NCBI RefSeq assembly: GCF_000482465.1
Contig: NZ_KI519431.1
Coordinates: forward strand, 7,107-42,234
Direction of reading: 5' to 3'
DNA: 35,128 bases
DNA from: Runella limosa DSM 17973
GTDB taxonomy: Bacteria; Bacteroidota; Bacteroidia; Cytophagales; Spirosomataceae
Below the pieces are notes generated by a model. That model had not been told where the DNA came from. It searched no databases and saw only the letters and a program-made list of their open reading frames with translations. The translations under genes and the position numbers were made by a program. Within the stretch, counting starts at the first letter, position 1; each line of letters opens with the position of its first letter. Shown here in pieces: positions 1-8,774 of the stretch.

Positions 1-2932
1 TCCTTGCAACCTGCAGTTGTTGTGTAAATAAACTGGTATGTTCCCGCTACTGTCATTCCTGTTACGTTGTTTCCAGTAATCGTCGCCGTAGCTGGGGTTG
101 TGCCCAATTGCGCCCACGTGCCACCTGCGGGACTTGGTACTAAAGTGTAGCTCGTCGCCAAGGTATTTGTCGCAGCATTTACACAAACCAACGTCGTGTC
201 TTTACCTGCGTTTGGTTTGGCATTCACTGTTACTACCACATTCGCTGTGTCTTTACAACCTGCTGCGTTTTGAGCTACCAACACATACGTCGTCGTGCCT
301 GTTGGTGTCACCGACGTTGGGGTCGCCACTGCCGTGCCGCTTGCAGTTCCTACCGTCCACACTGGACTCAAATACGTCGCATAGTTCGTAATTCTTGATG
401 TTAAGTTAACTGACTCTCCCGCACATATCGTCGCACTGCCGTCGGCAATATTTGGCTTGGCGTTCACTACCACTTGCGCCGTATCAGTACAGGTTTGACC
501 ACCCGAAGTGATGGAATACACAAATCTATACGTCCCCGCTGCATTCAAACCTGTGATGTTGCCATTGGCATCAATGCTCGCTGCCGATGGGTTAGCTGGA
601 CTGCCTATCGGCGCCCACGTGCCGCCTGTCGTCAACGCCGTCAACTTCGCCGTGCTCGTTGGTTGACACACCGACGCCGCGTCGGAGCCTGCGTTCGGCT
701 TCACACAACCCGCACATGGAGCGACTGTTACCGCTACCGTATCTTTGCAACCTGCGGTCGTCGTGTAAATGAACTGATACGTTCCTGCTACTGTCATGTT
801 GGTCACGTTGTTTCCAGTAATCGTCGCCGTTGCTGGAGTTGTGCCCAATTGTGCCCACGTTCCGCCTGCTGGACTTGGTACTAAGGTGTAGCTCGTCGCC
901 AAGGTATTTGTCGCCGCATTTACACAAACCAACGTCGTGTCTTTTCCTGCGTTTGGTTTGGCATTCACTGTTACTACCACATTCGCCGTGTCTTTACAGC
1001 CTAAAGCATTTTGAGCTACCAACACATACGTCGTCGTGCCTGTTGGTGTCACCGAAGTTGGTGTCGCCACTGCCGTGCCACTTGCTGTGCCTACCGTCCA
1101 AACGGGACTCAAATACGTCGCATAGTTCGTGATTCTTGAGGTTAAGTTAACTGACTCTCCCGCACATATCGTCGCACTGCCATCGGCAATATTTGGCTTG
1201 GCGTTCACTACTACTTGGGCCGTGTCAGTACAAGTCTGACCACCCGAAGTGATTGAATACACAAATCTATATGTTCCCGCTGCATTCAAACCTGTAATAT
1301 TTCCATTGGCATCAATGCTCGCTGCTGATGGGTTGGCGGGGCTGCCTATCGGCGCCCACGTGCCGCCTGTCGTCAACGCCGTCAACTTCGCCGTGCTCGT
1401 TGGCTGGCACACTGCCGCCGCATCAGAACCTGCGTTCGGTTTCACACAACCAGCACATGGTGCTACTGTCACCGCTACGGTATCCTTGCAACCTGCAGTT
1501 GTTGTGTAAATAAACTGGTATGTTCCCGCTACTGTCATTCCTGTTACGTTGTTTCCAGTAATCGTCGCCGTTGCTGGGGTTGTGCCCAATTGTGCCCACG
1601 TGCCACCCGCTGGACTTGGTACTAAAGTGTAGCTCGTCGCCAAGGTATTTGTCGCTGCATTTACACAAACCAACGTCGTGTCTTTACCTGCGTTTGGTTT
1701 CGGGTTCACCGTCACTACTACATTCGCCGTGTCTTTACAGCCTAAGGCATTTTGAGCTACCAACACATACGTCGTCGTGCCTGTTGGTGTCACCGAAGTT
1801 GGGGTCGCCACTGCTGTACCACTTGCTGTGCCTACCGTCCACACTGGGCTCAAATACGTTGCATAATTCGTGATTCTTGAGGTTAAGTTCACCGACTCTC
1901 CTGCACAAATCGTCGCACTGCCGTCGGCGATATTTGGCTTCGCATTCACTACTACTTGGGCCGTGTCAGTACAGGTTTGACCACCCGAAGTGATGGAATA
2001 CACAAATCTATACGTTCCCGCTGCGTTCAAACCTGTGATGTTACCATTGGCATCAATGCTCGCTGCTGATGGGTTGGCGGGGCTACCTATCGGTGCCCAC
2101 GTGCCGCCCGTCGTTACCGCCGTCAACTTCGCCGTACTCGTTGGCTGGCACACTGCCGCTGCATCAGAGCCTGCATTTGGCTTCACACAACCCGCACATG
2201 GTGCTACTGTCACCGCTACGGTATCCTTGCAACCTGCCACAGTCGTGTAAATGAACTGGTACGTTCCTACTACCGTCATGTTGGTCACGTTGTTTCCAGT
2301 AATCGTCGCCGTAGCTGGGGTTGTGCCCAATTGCGCCCACGTTCCGCCCGCTGGACTTGGTACTAGAGTGTAGCTCGTCGCCAAGGTATTCGTCGCAGCA
2401 TTTACACAAACCAACGTCGTGTCTTTACCTGCGTTTGGTTTCGGGTTCACTGTTACTACTACATTCGCTGTGTCTTTACAGCCTAACGCATTTTGAGCTA
2501 CCAACACATACGTCGTCGTGCCTGTTGGTGTCACCGAAGTTGGTGTCGCCACTGCCGTGCCGCTTGCCGTACCTACTGTCCATACTGGGCTTAAATACGT
2601 GGCGTAATTTGTGATTCTTGATGTCAAGTTCACCGACTCACCCGCACATATCGTCGCACTGCCGTCGGCGATATTCGGCTTGGCGTTCACTACTACTTGG
2701 GCCGTATCAGTACAATTTAATCCACTGACCGAATACACAAAACGATACGTTCCTGCTACAGTCATGCCTGTTACGTTGCCATTGGCATCAATGGTTGCGG
2801 CAGCAGGGTTGGCAGGACTACCAATCGGTGCCCATGTGCCACCTGCCGTGGTGGCTGTTAGTTTAGCGGTGGTAGCTGGCGCGCAAACACTCACATCATT
2901 TCCTGCATTTGGTTTGATACAAATACAATTCG
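1..2932 (-). repeat. 741-bp in-frame tandem repeat array (4 copies visible, continues left)
   Basis: Copies begin at positions 1, 742, 1483 and 2224, recognised by the recurring start TCCTTGCAACCTGC or TCTTTGCAACCTGC. The spacing is exactly 741 bp (247 codons), so the array keeps the reading frame of protein A. Copies 1-3 are very similar to one another, with only scattered, mostly third-position differences. The copy at 2224 becomes more divergent beyond about 2700, towards the N-terminal side of the protein. Each unit codes for three Ig-like modules with conserved phrases such as SATICAGESVNLTSR, AGKDTTLVCVNAATN and GGTWAPIGSPANPSAA. The array reaches the left edge, so the total copy number is unknown. 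Confidence 0.93.
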
Positions 2933-5900
2933 GAAGCGTAAATTTATCTGTGTCTTTACAAGCCGTAGTTGTTTGAAAACCTACACTGATAGGTACATCT
3001 ACTTGACCACTACTTGGCATGTTGAAGTTGACCGTCACTGGCGACAGTACACCGCCTGAGACATTGATGATGCGGGTTGAATCTCCCGCTGTCACAACGA
3101 TATTTTCCCCCGCTGGATTATTCGACCAAGACACGACTATATCCAATGGTGCTTTACCATCTTTACAAGCACCCACGTTCACCGCATCTATGTTTAGTAC
3201 ACAAACAGCTGGCTCACATGGCAAAGGTGTACGAATCGTCTTGCTATCTTTACAAGTACTGGTTCCACTAAACACCGCATTGAGTACATAATCAGTATTG
3301 TTGGCAGGTAGTGTAAACGACACCAATGCGGGTGAGGTAGCCGTTGTTAGGTCAATGGTTTGAGTTACCCCATTGAGTACCACATTTATGTTTTGGCCAC
3401 TTGGCGCATTGGCCCAAGCCACAAATACATTGACTGTTACTTCACTGGCAGTACCTGTCCATACACACGGACTAAGCGTGTAATTGGTAATTTTTACATC
3501 ACAATTAGTATCCTGATAAATACCCAAATCCCAAGTACGGTCGTCTTCACCTGCGTCTAAAGTTGTGACAATCGTAATGATGCCATCAGAGTCTAGCGCA
3601 TCATTGCCTCCTTGATTGCTCGTGGTGGTTACATAGCCCGCTGGTGGATAAAATTTGGCAAAATAGTCGCCAGGTTGTAAGGTAGAGAACAAATATTTAC
3701 CCGTGCCATCAGTCACCGTAAAGCCGACGAATAGGTCTGTAGCAGGATCTGAGATGCCATCGCCATTGTCTTTATAAAGTTCCACACGCACGCCTGATAC
3801 CCCCGTTGCGCCGTCGTCTTGAATACCATTTTTGTTGGTATCAATCCAAACATAATCACCATATACCGCAGGCTGAATTGGTTTGAGCTTAATCCCTACT
3901 TTAATAGGCTCGGCAGCCAATAGGGGCTGGTTATTATCAGAACGAGTAGCTACAAAACCAAAAGAGTTCCACGCAATTTCGTCGTTAGTTGGGGCATCTA
4001 CTGGTGCTCGCATTGGCCAGCTGAACACCAACGAATCGCCACCTGCCAATGTTTTTGTTCCAAAATCAATTTTGACCGCCTGTACCTGCGTAATATCCAA
4101 AGGTGGCGTCACGCTCCAGTTAGGAGGTGTACAACCCGTTGGGAAAGGCGAAGGGTCAGCGGGTTGCTTTACTTCATCGCGGCAAGGATTAGAAACAGTT
4201 GTATAATAAACTGTTACCCCTGCTGGCGCAGAAATTGGATTGGCCAAGTTGGGACGCCACTGTGTTTGACGTGCCTGAGGATCAATCACACCTCTGTCAC
4301 CTATAAATGGTAAAATGTCAATGATTTTGATGTCTTTCATCACCACGTTACCCGTATTTTTGATGATGAGTCGGTAGTCAGCGTCTCCGCCAGGTACTGT
4401 TTGACCGAAGGCAGGATAGCGAGAATAGGCAACATCGCATAGCCCTTTGACCCATTTGATGGATTCCATGGAAGCCGAAGCTGCAATGTTTATATCACAT
4501 TGACCATAACCACTGTTAGCTCTTCCTACAGTTTCTGTGGTGTTACCGTCTAAATCCCAGTCTTTGGTGTCCACAAAATTTCCAAAATTGTAATCAGGCT
4601 CATTCACCGAGGCATTGGAGAAGGTCGCAATAAAATCGGCATTATAACTTCCAGCTGCAAGAGCTGGCGATATTTTTACGGAAACATTCACTGAGAATCT
4701 TTCACCGTGGGGCAAGACCGTTCCACTTGGAAATGTCCAGCGATATAAGTCTCTCAACTTCCCACCTGTTGTTATATAATTAGGAATAATTTCTAAAGTA
4801 GGCGGAGTTGTAATGCCCGAATTGTTGGCAGTAAATGTCTCCGAACCTGGCACATAAGTAAATCCAGCTGGTATCAACAAAGCACAGACTGGATTAGTAC
4901 CATCAGCGTACCCCACATCAGCGATGACCATTCCAGTAAAAGTCACCGTCCCTCCAATCGCTTGCGAACAGTTTGAGAGGTGGCCTGCGTTATATATTGC
5001 TTTAGCAGTCGTGGGTCTTGGTAGTAACTTCACCGAACTATTACACGCCGTTCGTCCTGCTTGGTCGGGTATCCCCGCTGTGGTACTGGTCCACTCCATA
5101 CAGTTAGTCACGGTTTCGGTAGTTGTTACTTCGGTTAGGGATTTAAAGTGTAAGATGTGGTTATTGGGCAACAGAGAGGCACCAGGCGGAAAGGGGGTCT
5201 TCAAGACAAACTTGAGTTTTGTAAACAAAGTCCCCGAAGGAAGGTCAGGAACTCCTGAACCATCGGCTAAAACAACCCAAGTACTCCCCGACACGTTGGT
5301 TTGATATTCAATGTGATCCACATCCTCCCATTCAAGTACCCGTACGCCATTGTATTCGGCATCTTGGTCTATGACGACATTAGCAGGAATTGTTTCTATG
5401 ATTTCTACATTTTCCAAAGGCGTGTTTCCTGTATTCGTAAAACTCCATGTATAAGAAAACCGCTGACCCGGATAGGCATTCACATTCGACCCCGCTGATT
5501 TTGTCAATACAGCTGAGGTAACGGGCGTGGCCAAGGTAGTTGTCTCTGTTAAATCCGAAACGCATCCTCCTACATTGTCACCATCGTTGAGCACAGAGGC
5601 TGTGCCTGTTAAAGGTGTATAAGCCACCGTAGCGGTATTGGTCACGACATCGCTGGCACTAAAAGTAGGTGAGTTGAATTTCACCTGTATATCCAAGTTA
5701 TAATAGAAACTTTCCCAAGTTCCATTGCCATATTGCCGTAATGACAAATTCGGTATGCTTGCCGTCACTACACCTGCGGAATAGGTGCCCGTCCCAACTT
5801 CTGCTCCATTGATGACATTATATACTTTGGCACTAATAAACTCGACATTGGCGGGCAAATTGTCAGTAACCGTAATGTTTGTTGCTTGCAGTGTACCGAA

Positions 5901-6524
5901 GGGAGTAAACAAAGGGTTAGAGCCTCCATTGGCCGATACCCGAACCCGATAGGTCGTTATATTGTCGATAGCACCCCCATTGAATACCGTTTTTAGGGCA
6001 CAAATCCTAGGAATAGCCGTTACCGTCATGCAATGGTTTTTGACCCCTGAAGTAGCACCACTGCCATCTGTAATCTCAGCGGTTGTACAAAGCTGGGTGT
6101 TATTGGGCGTGGTCAGGTTATTGGTTCTGACAATAAACTCCAACACGCCCGTCGAGCCTGATGGCACAGGGTTTATAAAGTTAATCGTCAGCTTTTTTGC
6201 TCCTACGGTATTGGTAAAGACAAAGTTCGCCACTGGAGCATGGGTAGTTCCCACAAATTCGCCCACGGTGTAAATATTATCGGGCAAATTAATCACAGCC
6301 TTTACATTAGACGCATTTCCCGTAGTGCTGGAAACCGAATAATCCAATTGAAGCGTGTACTTATCCCCCGATTGAACGGTGGTCAGGTTATTTTTCTCTT
6401 TGTAGTCCAAAGAAATCGTTACCTGTGCCTTTGCACACAAGATTGTTCCCAGTAGCAAGGATGTCAGATAAAATAACCTACGGATTTTTGGATAAATAGA
6501 AGGAATGTAGATGTACTTTTTCAT
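1..6524 (-). CDS. Giant secreted modular repeat protein A (DUF11 / SdrD_B / Ig-like), C-terminus beyond left edge
   Basis: The frame is open from an ATG at 6522-6524 to the left edge without a stop, giving 2174 visible residues. It starts MKKYIYIPSI and has a hydrophobic signal peptide ending near residue 33 (CAKA/Q), so the protein is exported. DUF11-like segments lie near residues 335-385 and 683-745 (NTGN and ILPFIGD type motifs). One SdrD_B-like domain with the pattern VWIDTNKNGIQD lies at about 886-1000. Two PKD/Ig-like segments follow to about 1200. From there to the edge runs an array of 247-residue repeats, each made of three Ig-like modules. The N-terminal layout matches protein B (26414-33370), so the two are paralogues. 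The likely role is a cell-surface adhesin or matrix protein; this is inference from architecture. The secretion route is probably T9SS, but the C-terminus is not visible. A LytTR regulator lies upstream on the same strand. Confidence 0.85.
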   Translation of the reverse strand, partial: MKKYIYIPSIYPKIRRLFYLTSLLLGTILCAKAQVTISLDYKEKNNLTTVQSGDKYTLQLDYSVSSTTGNASNVKAVINLPDNIYTVGEFVGTTHAPVANFVFTNTVGAKKLTINFINPVPSGSTGVLEFIVRTNNLTTPNNTQLCTTAEITDGSGATSGVKNHCMTVTAIPRICALKTVFNGGAIDNITTYRVRVSANGGSNPLFTPFGTLQATNITVTDNLPANVEFISAKVYNVINGAEVGTGTYSAGVVTASIPNLSLRQYGNGTWESFYYNLDIQVKFNSPTFSASDVVTNTATVAYTPLTGTASVLNDGDNVGGCVSDLTETTTLATPVTSAVLTKSAGSNVNAYPGQRFSYTWSFTNTGNTPLENVEIIETIPANVVIDQDAEYNGVRVLEWEDVDHIEYQTNVSGSTWVVLADGSGVPDLPSGTLFTKLKFVLKTPFPPGASLLPNNHILHFKSLTEVTTTETVTNCMEWTSTTAGIPDQAGRTACNSSVKLLPRPTTAKAIYNAGHLSNCSQAIGGTVTFTGMVIADVGYADGTNPVCALLIPAGFTYVPGSETFTANNSGITTPPTLEIIPNYITTGGKLRDLYRWTFPSGTVLPHGERFSVNVSVKISPALAAGSYNADFIATFSNASVNEPDYNFGNFVDTKDWDLDGNTTETVGRANSGYGQCDINIAASASMESIKWVKGLCDVAYSRYPAFGQTVPGGDADYRLIIKNTGNVVMKDIKIIDILPFIGDRGVIDPQARQTQWRPNLANPISAPAGVTVYYTTVSNPCRDEVKQPADPSPFPTGCTPPNWSVTPPLDITQVQAVKIDFGTKTLAGGDSLVFSWPMRAPVDAPTNDEIAWNSFGFVATRSDNNQPLLAAEPIKVGIKLKPIQPAVYGDYVWIDTNKNGIQDDGATGVSGVRVELYKDNGDGISDPATDLFVGFTVTDGTGKYLFSTLQPGDYFAKFYPPAGYVTTTSNQGGNDALDSDGIITIVTTLDAGEDDRTWDLGIYQDTNCDVKITNYTLSPCVWTGTASEVTVNVFVAWANAPSGQNINVVLNGVTQTIDLTTATSPALVSFTLPANNTDYVLNAVFSGTSTCKDSKTIRTPLPCEPAVCVLNIDAVNVGACKDGKAPLDIVVSWSNNPAGENIVVTAGDSTRIINVSGGVLSPVTVNFNMPSSGQVDVPISVGFQTTTACKDTDKFTLPNCICIKPNAGNDVSVCAPATTAKLTATTAGGTWAPIGSPANPAAATIDANGNVTGMTVAGTYRFVYSVSGLNCTDTAQVVVNAKPNIADGSATICAGESVNLTSRITNYATYLSPVWTVGTASGTAVATPTSVTPTGTTTYVLVAQNALGCKDTANVVVTVNPKPNAGKDTTLVCVNAATNTLATSYTLVPSPAGGTWAQLGTTPATATITGNNVTNMTVVGTYQFIYTTVAGCKDTVAVTVAPCAGCVKPNAGSDAAAVCQPTSTAKLTAVTTGGTWAPIGSPANPSAASIDANGNITGLNAAGTYRFVYSITSGGQTCTDTAQVVVNAKPNIADGSATICAGESVNLTSRITNYATYLSPVWTVGTASGTAVATPTSVTPTGTTTYVLVAQNALGCKDTANVVVTVNPKPNAGKDTTLVCVNAATNTLATSYTLVPSPAGGTWAQLGTTPATATITGNNVTGMTVAGTYQFIYTTTAGCKDTVAVTVAPCAGCVKPNAGSDAAAVCQPTSTAKLTALTTGGTWAPIGSPANPSAASIDANGNITGLNAAGTYRFVYSITSGGQTCTDTAQVVVNAKPNIADGSATICAGESVNLTSRITNYATYLSPVWTVGTASGTAVATPTSVTPTGTTTYVLVAQNALGCKDTANVVVTVNAKPNAGKDTTLVCVNAATNTLATSYTLVPSPAGGTWAQLGTTPATATITGNNVTNMTVAGTYQFIYTTTAGCKDTVAVTVAPCAGCVKPNAGSDAASVCQPTSTAKLTALTTGGTWAPIGSPANPSAASIDANGNITGLNAAGTYRFVYSITSGGQTCTDTAQVVVNAKPNIADGSATICAGESVNLTSRITNYATYLSPVWTVGTASGTAVATPTSVTPTGTTTYVLVAQNAAGCKDTANVVVTVNAKPNAGKDTTLVCVNAATNTLATSYTLVPSPAGGTWAQLGTTPATATITGNNVTGMTVAGTYQFIYTTTAGCK

Positions 6525-7175
6525 GGGTAAAATGTTTGGAGTAGTATGTATCAAATACCATCCCAAAAAGTACACAGCTAACTAAAACGGATACATGCGG
6601 CTCTTTATAGGATACCAAAGGAAGATTTAAATAAAATTAATTGCGAAGACATATAAAAAAAAGAAAATACCCTCAACTACAATTATGATGCCGACAAGAA
6701 AAACTGTCCGTCTAAAACCTAAAATTAATTCACAAATAAGATACTCATTGAAATTATTCGCACATGTAATTTTATTTAAAATCAACTTAACTAAAAAAAT
6801 TTAAAAACTCTATAACTATTTGATTTTAAAAGATATAAACCAAAAAAATCCAAGAAAAGTATATAAAAATTTAATAAACTGTCGAAATAGGCATACCATA
6901 TATTCACCAAAAATGGATACTTTTTAAGAGAAAAATACGAATCAAATCCCAATAAACATAATTCACAAAATTTCGACATTCCAATGCTATAAATAAGTAT
7001 GCCTATTTTTGCTTTTTTTCAAAAAACACCCATTTATCCTACTATAATATGCCAAAAAACTCTCCATTTTGGTATCTACCAATAGGAACAAAACAAGCTT
7101 TTAATCTACAAAAGCATAAACAAACCAAAGTCGATAAGTTTACTAGCTAAATTTGGTATATAGACTTATATCCCA
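6525..7175. other. AT-rich upstream region of protein A, no gene seen
   Basis: This 651-bp spacer is visibly richer in A/T than its neighbours, and no convincing gene was found in it. It carries an 11-bp perfect inverted repeat, AAATAGGCATA at 6885-6895 and TATGCCTATTT at 6998-7008. A second inverted pair, GTCGAAAT (6881-6888) and ATTTCGAC (6970-6977), is offset from it. A 36-bp block at its right end is shared with the upstream region of protein B. The long 5' spacer and these motifs suggest regulated transcription of the giant gene. No Bacteroidota sigma-factor promoter could be placed with certainty. Confidence 0.5.
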
Positions 7176-7183
7176 CTAAATAA
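7148..7183. promoter_or_regulatory. 36-bp block with imperfect dyad, shared with the protein B upstream region
   Basis: The dyad is TGGTATAT, six bases, ATATCCCA at 7154-7175; the arms pair at 7 of 8 positions. The surrounding 36 bp match 33639-33674 at 33 of 36 positions, and both dyad arms are identical in the two places. The block overlaps the last codons of the LytTR gene and lies about 620 bp upstream of the protein A start. It may be an operator or part of a promoter. The bound factor is unknown. Confidence 0.5.
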
Positions 7184-7862
7184 TATTATTGAGGTTTTTC
7201 GACTGCAATTCATGTTTTGCACGCCGACTTATTGGGAGAAAATGCCCCTCCTCAAGCTCTACTTGGCTCTTTTCAAAGTCTATCTTTTTGACAAACTTTT
7301 TCTGAACCAAAAAACTACGGTGTATTTGCAAAAAGCGCCCCAAAGGCAAGTGCTGTTTCAGCAACGTAAGCGATTTTTTAAACGCATAACGCTTGGTCTT
7401 GGTCTGAATGAAGGTGTAGGTACGTTCTACCTCGATGTACAGAATGTCTTTAATCGCAATAATTTCACCGCGAGAAGTGCCTCTGATAAATTGTGGCTCT
7501 TGCCTGATTTGTTGCGATAAGATTCGGATAGCGCTCTCCAAGGTATGTGTATGAAAGGGCTTCACTAAGTAAAATACGTGCGTAAAATTGGCGACCTTCT
7601 CATAGATTTGGGGAACGTCTTCATTGATGATTAATATAATCGGAATTTGAAAAGCCCCTAACGACCCCAAGCATTCCTTGTCTTGGGCCGTTGCATCTTC
7701 AAAAATCGTCGCAATAATTAAGTCCACGTGACTTACTTCAATCAAATCAAGTCCTTCATCACAAGAGCCAACTTTACCAACGATTGAGTAGCCTAAATTA
7801 GAAAGCAGGAGTTCAAAATGCGAGTTTTCCAGCGGATTGGATTGGATAAACAAAATATTCAT
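7176..7862 (-). CDS. LytTR DNA-binding regulator with degenerate receiver domain
   Basis: The protein has 228 residues. I chose the ATG at 7862 (MNILFIQSNPLEN), because receiver domains begin there; an in-frame ATG at 7889 adds nine unremarkable residues. Residues 1-118 have the receiver fold pattern: a hydrophobic first strand, DLIIATI as third strand, and YLVKPF with the conserved Lys101. The acidic pocket is Gln6-Ser7 instead of two acids, and the phospho-acceptor Asp is Thr52. Residues 125-225 form a LytTR domain (ILYIEVERTYTFI, then FLQIHRSFLVQKKFV). Classic LytTR regulators are phosphorylated by a partner histidine kinase; none is encoded here, and this receiver probably cannot be phosphorylated on Asp. 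It lies upstream of protein A on the same strand and diverges from an AraC gene, so control of the giant surface gene is a reasonable guess. Confidence 0.87.
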   Translation of the reverse strand: MNILFIQSNPLENSHFELLLSNLGYSIVGKVGSCDEGLDLIEVSHVDLIIATIFEDATAQDKECLGSLGAFQIPIILIINEDVPQIYEKVANFTHVFYLVKPFHTHTLESAIRILSQQIRQEPQFIRGTSRGEIIAIKDILYIEVERTYTFIQTKTKRYAFKKSLTLLKQHLPLGRFLQIHRSFLVQKKFVKKIDFEKSQVELEEGHFLPISRRAKHELQSKNLNNII

Positions 7863-8167
7863 GGGTGAGCAAGGAGTGGTAAAAGCCAAAAATCTTGAGC
7901 AAAAGAATTACTTATTATAATAAATACCTAAAGAAAATCAATAAACGTTTGCTTAAAGGGTATATTCGATTTATGTCAACATGTTTAATAGGCATATAAA
8001 ATATGTCTATTAGAAAAGTGTAGAATTGACACAAGTATAGTTTCGTAACCGTTTTAGTACCTAATATACCCATTCAAGACCGTTTAATAAGTAGTCCCTT
8101 TTTAGCTTTAAAAAAATTCTTACTTTTGGAATCAGTATAGTTTACAATCGTTTACCCTACCAATAAT
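7863..8167. other. Divergent intergenic region, LytTR / AraC genes
   Basis: This is 305 bp of AT-rich non-coding DNA between two divergently transcribed regulators. It must hold both promoters, although no clear TAnnTTTG -7 element was found. It contains a near-perfect palindrome (7986-8012). A weak partial match to the shared 36-bp block, CTAATATACCCATT, lies near 8063-8076. No gene was found in it. Confidence 0.5.
7986..8012. promoter_or_regulatory. Palindrome TAATAGGCATAT / ATATGTCTATTA
   Basis: Twelve-base arms (7986-7997 and 8001-8012) flank AAA and differ at one position. The core AATAGGCATA also occurs at 6886-6895 and, inverted, at 6998-7007. This is a candidate operator between the divergent regulators. 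Confidence 0.45.
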
Positions 8168-8749
8168 ATGATACATATAGACCCTATTTCCAATCAAGTG
8201 GCTCCCCCCTACGTCAACATTTTTATTAAGCAAGAGGAATTAACACATGTTGTAGAACTACTTCTACAAACCAAGGTCCCTTTTGTTGTGAGCCACCAAC
8301 CTAACGATGTAAATGTATCTACACCTTCGAGCTATGACACTACAAACCAAGCTAGTATGGAAGACCCACCTTATGAAATGGGCGGGGGTTCTAAATCACA
8401 AGAAGGGCATGTAAAGCGTCTTTTTTCTCTAAAGAAGGAAATTGAACGAATGATTGATCATTATTTGTCGGCAGGAGAAGAGCCAAATTTAGAAGTTGTT
8501 GCCCAACGTTTAAACTTCAGACTTTCGGTATTTAAAACGCATTTTAAAGATGCCTATGGTAAACCATTTTATCAATTCTATATTGATAGAAAAATGGAAT
8601 ACGCCGCCGAATTATTACGAAAAGGAGTCAGGGGAGCGCAAGTATCCCTCCAAGTAGGATATTCTCATCCCATTAAGTTTAACAAAATGTTCCAGAAGCA
8701 TTTTGGAGTAACGCCAAAAAAATACCAAGAAGCAATGAATATTTATTAG
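8168..8749 (+). CDS. Small AraC-family transcriptional regulator
   Basis: The protein has 193 residues. The C-terminal part (about 92-190) is an AraC/XylS double helix-turn-helix: PNLEVVAQRLNFRLSVFKTHF as first HTH, then the family signature VGYSHPIKFNKMFQKHFG followed by VTPKKYQ. The N-terminal 90 residues are short and show no cupin sensor domain; residues 45-85 look like a disordered linker rich in Ser, Gly and acidic residues. The ligand or partner is therefore unknown. It diverges from the LytTR gene and shares the spacer with it. It converges with the DUF2279-like gene; an imperfect stem (8766-8770/8771-8774 with 8788-8798) in the overlap may help end transcription, but it is weak. Confidence 0.88.
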   Translation: MIHIDPISNQVAPPYVNIFIKQEELTHVVELLLQTKVPFVVSHQPNDVNVSTPSSYDTTNQASMEDPPYEMGGGSKSQEGHVKRLFSLKKEIERMIDHYLSAGEEPNLEVVAQRLNFRLSVFKTHFKDAYGKPFYQFYIDRKMEYAAELLRKGVRGAQVSLQVGYSHPIKFNKMFQKHFGVTPKKYQEAMNIY

Positions 8750-8774
8750 AAGCCCTCGTTCTGACAAGCCATTG

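Noticed and set aside
98-2614. Plus-strand open frames recurring every 741 bp across the repeat array (98, 830, 1571, 2321 and others)
   Set aside because: They mirror the repeats of the minus-strand coding frame, have low-complexity Leu/Ser/His composition and resemble no protein family.
1-2932. Possible CRISPR array because of regular repeats
   Set aside because: The period is 741 bp, the units are wholly coding and in frame, and there are no short repeats with unique spacers.
6791-6979. Possible small membrane protein on the minus strand (62 residues)
   Set aside because: Its Phe/Tyr/Leu/Lys-rich composition is what AT-rich non-coding DNA yields; it has no recognised motif and overlaps inverted repeats.
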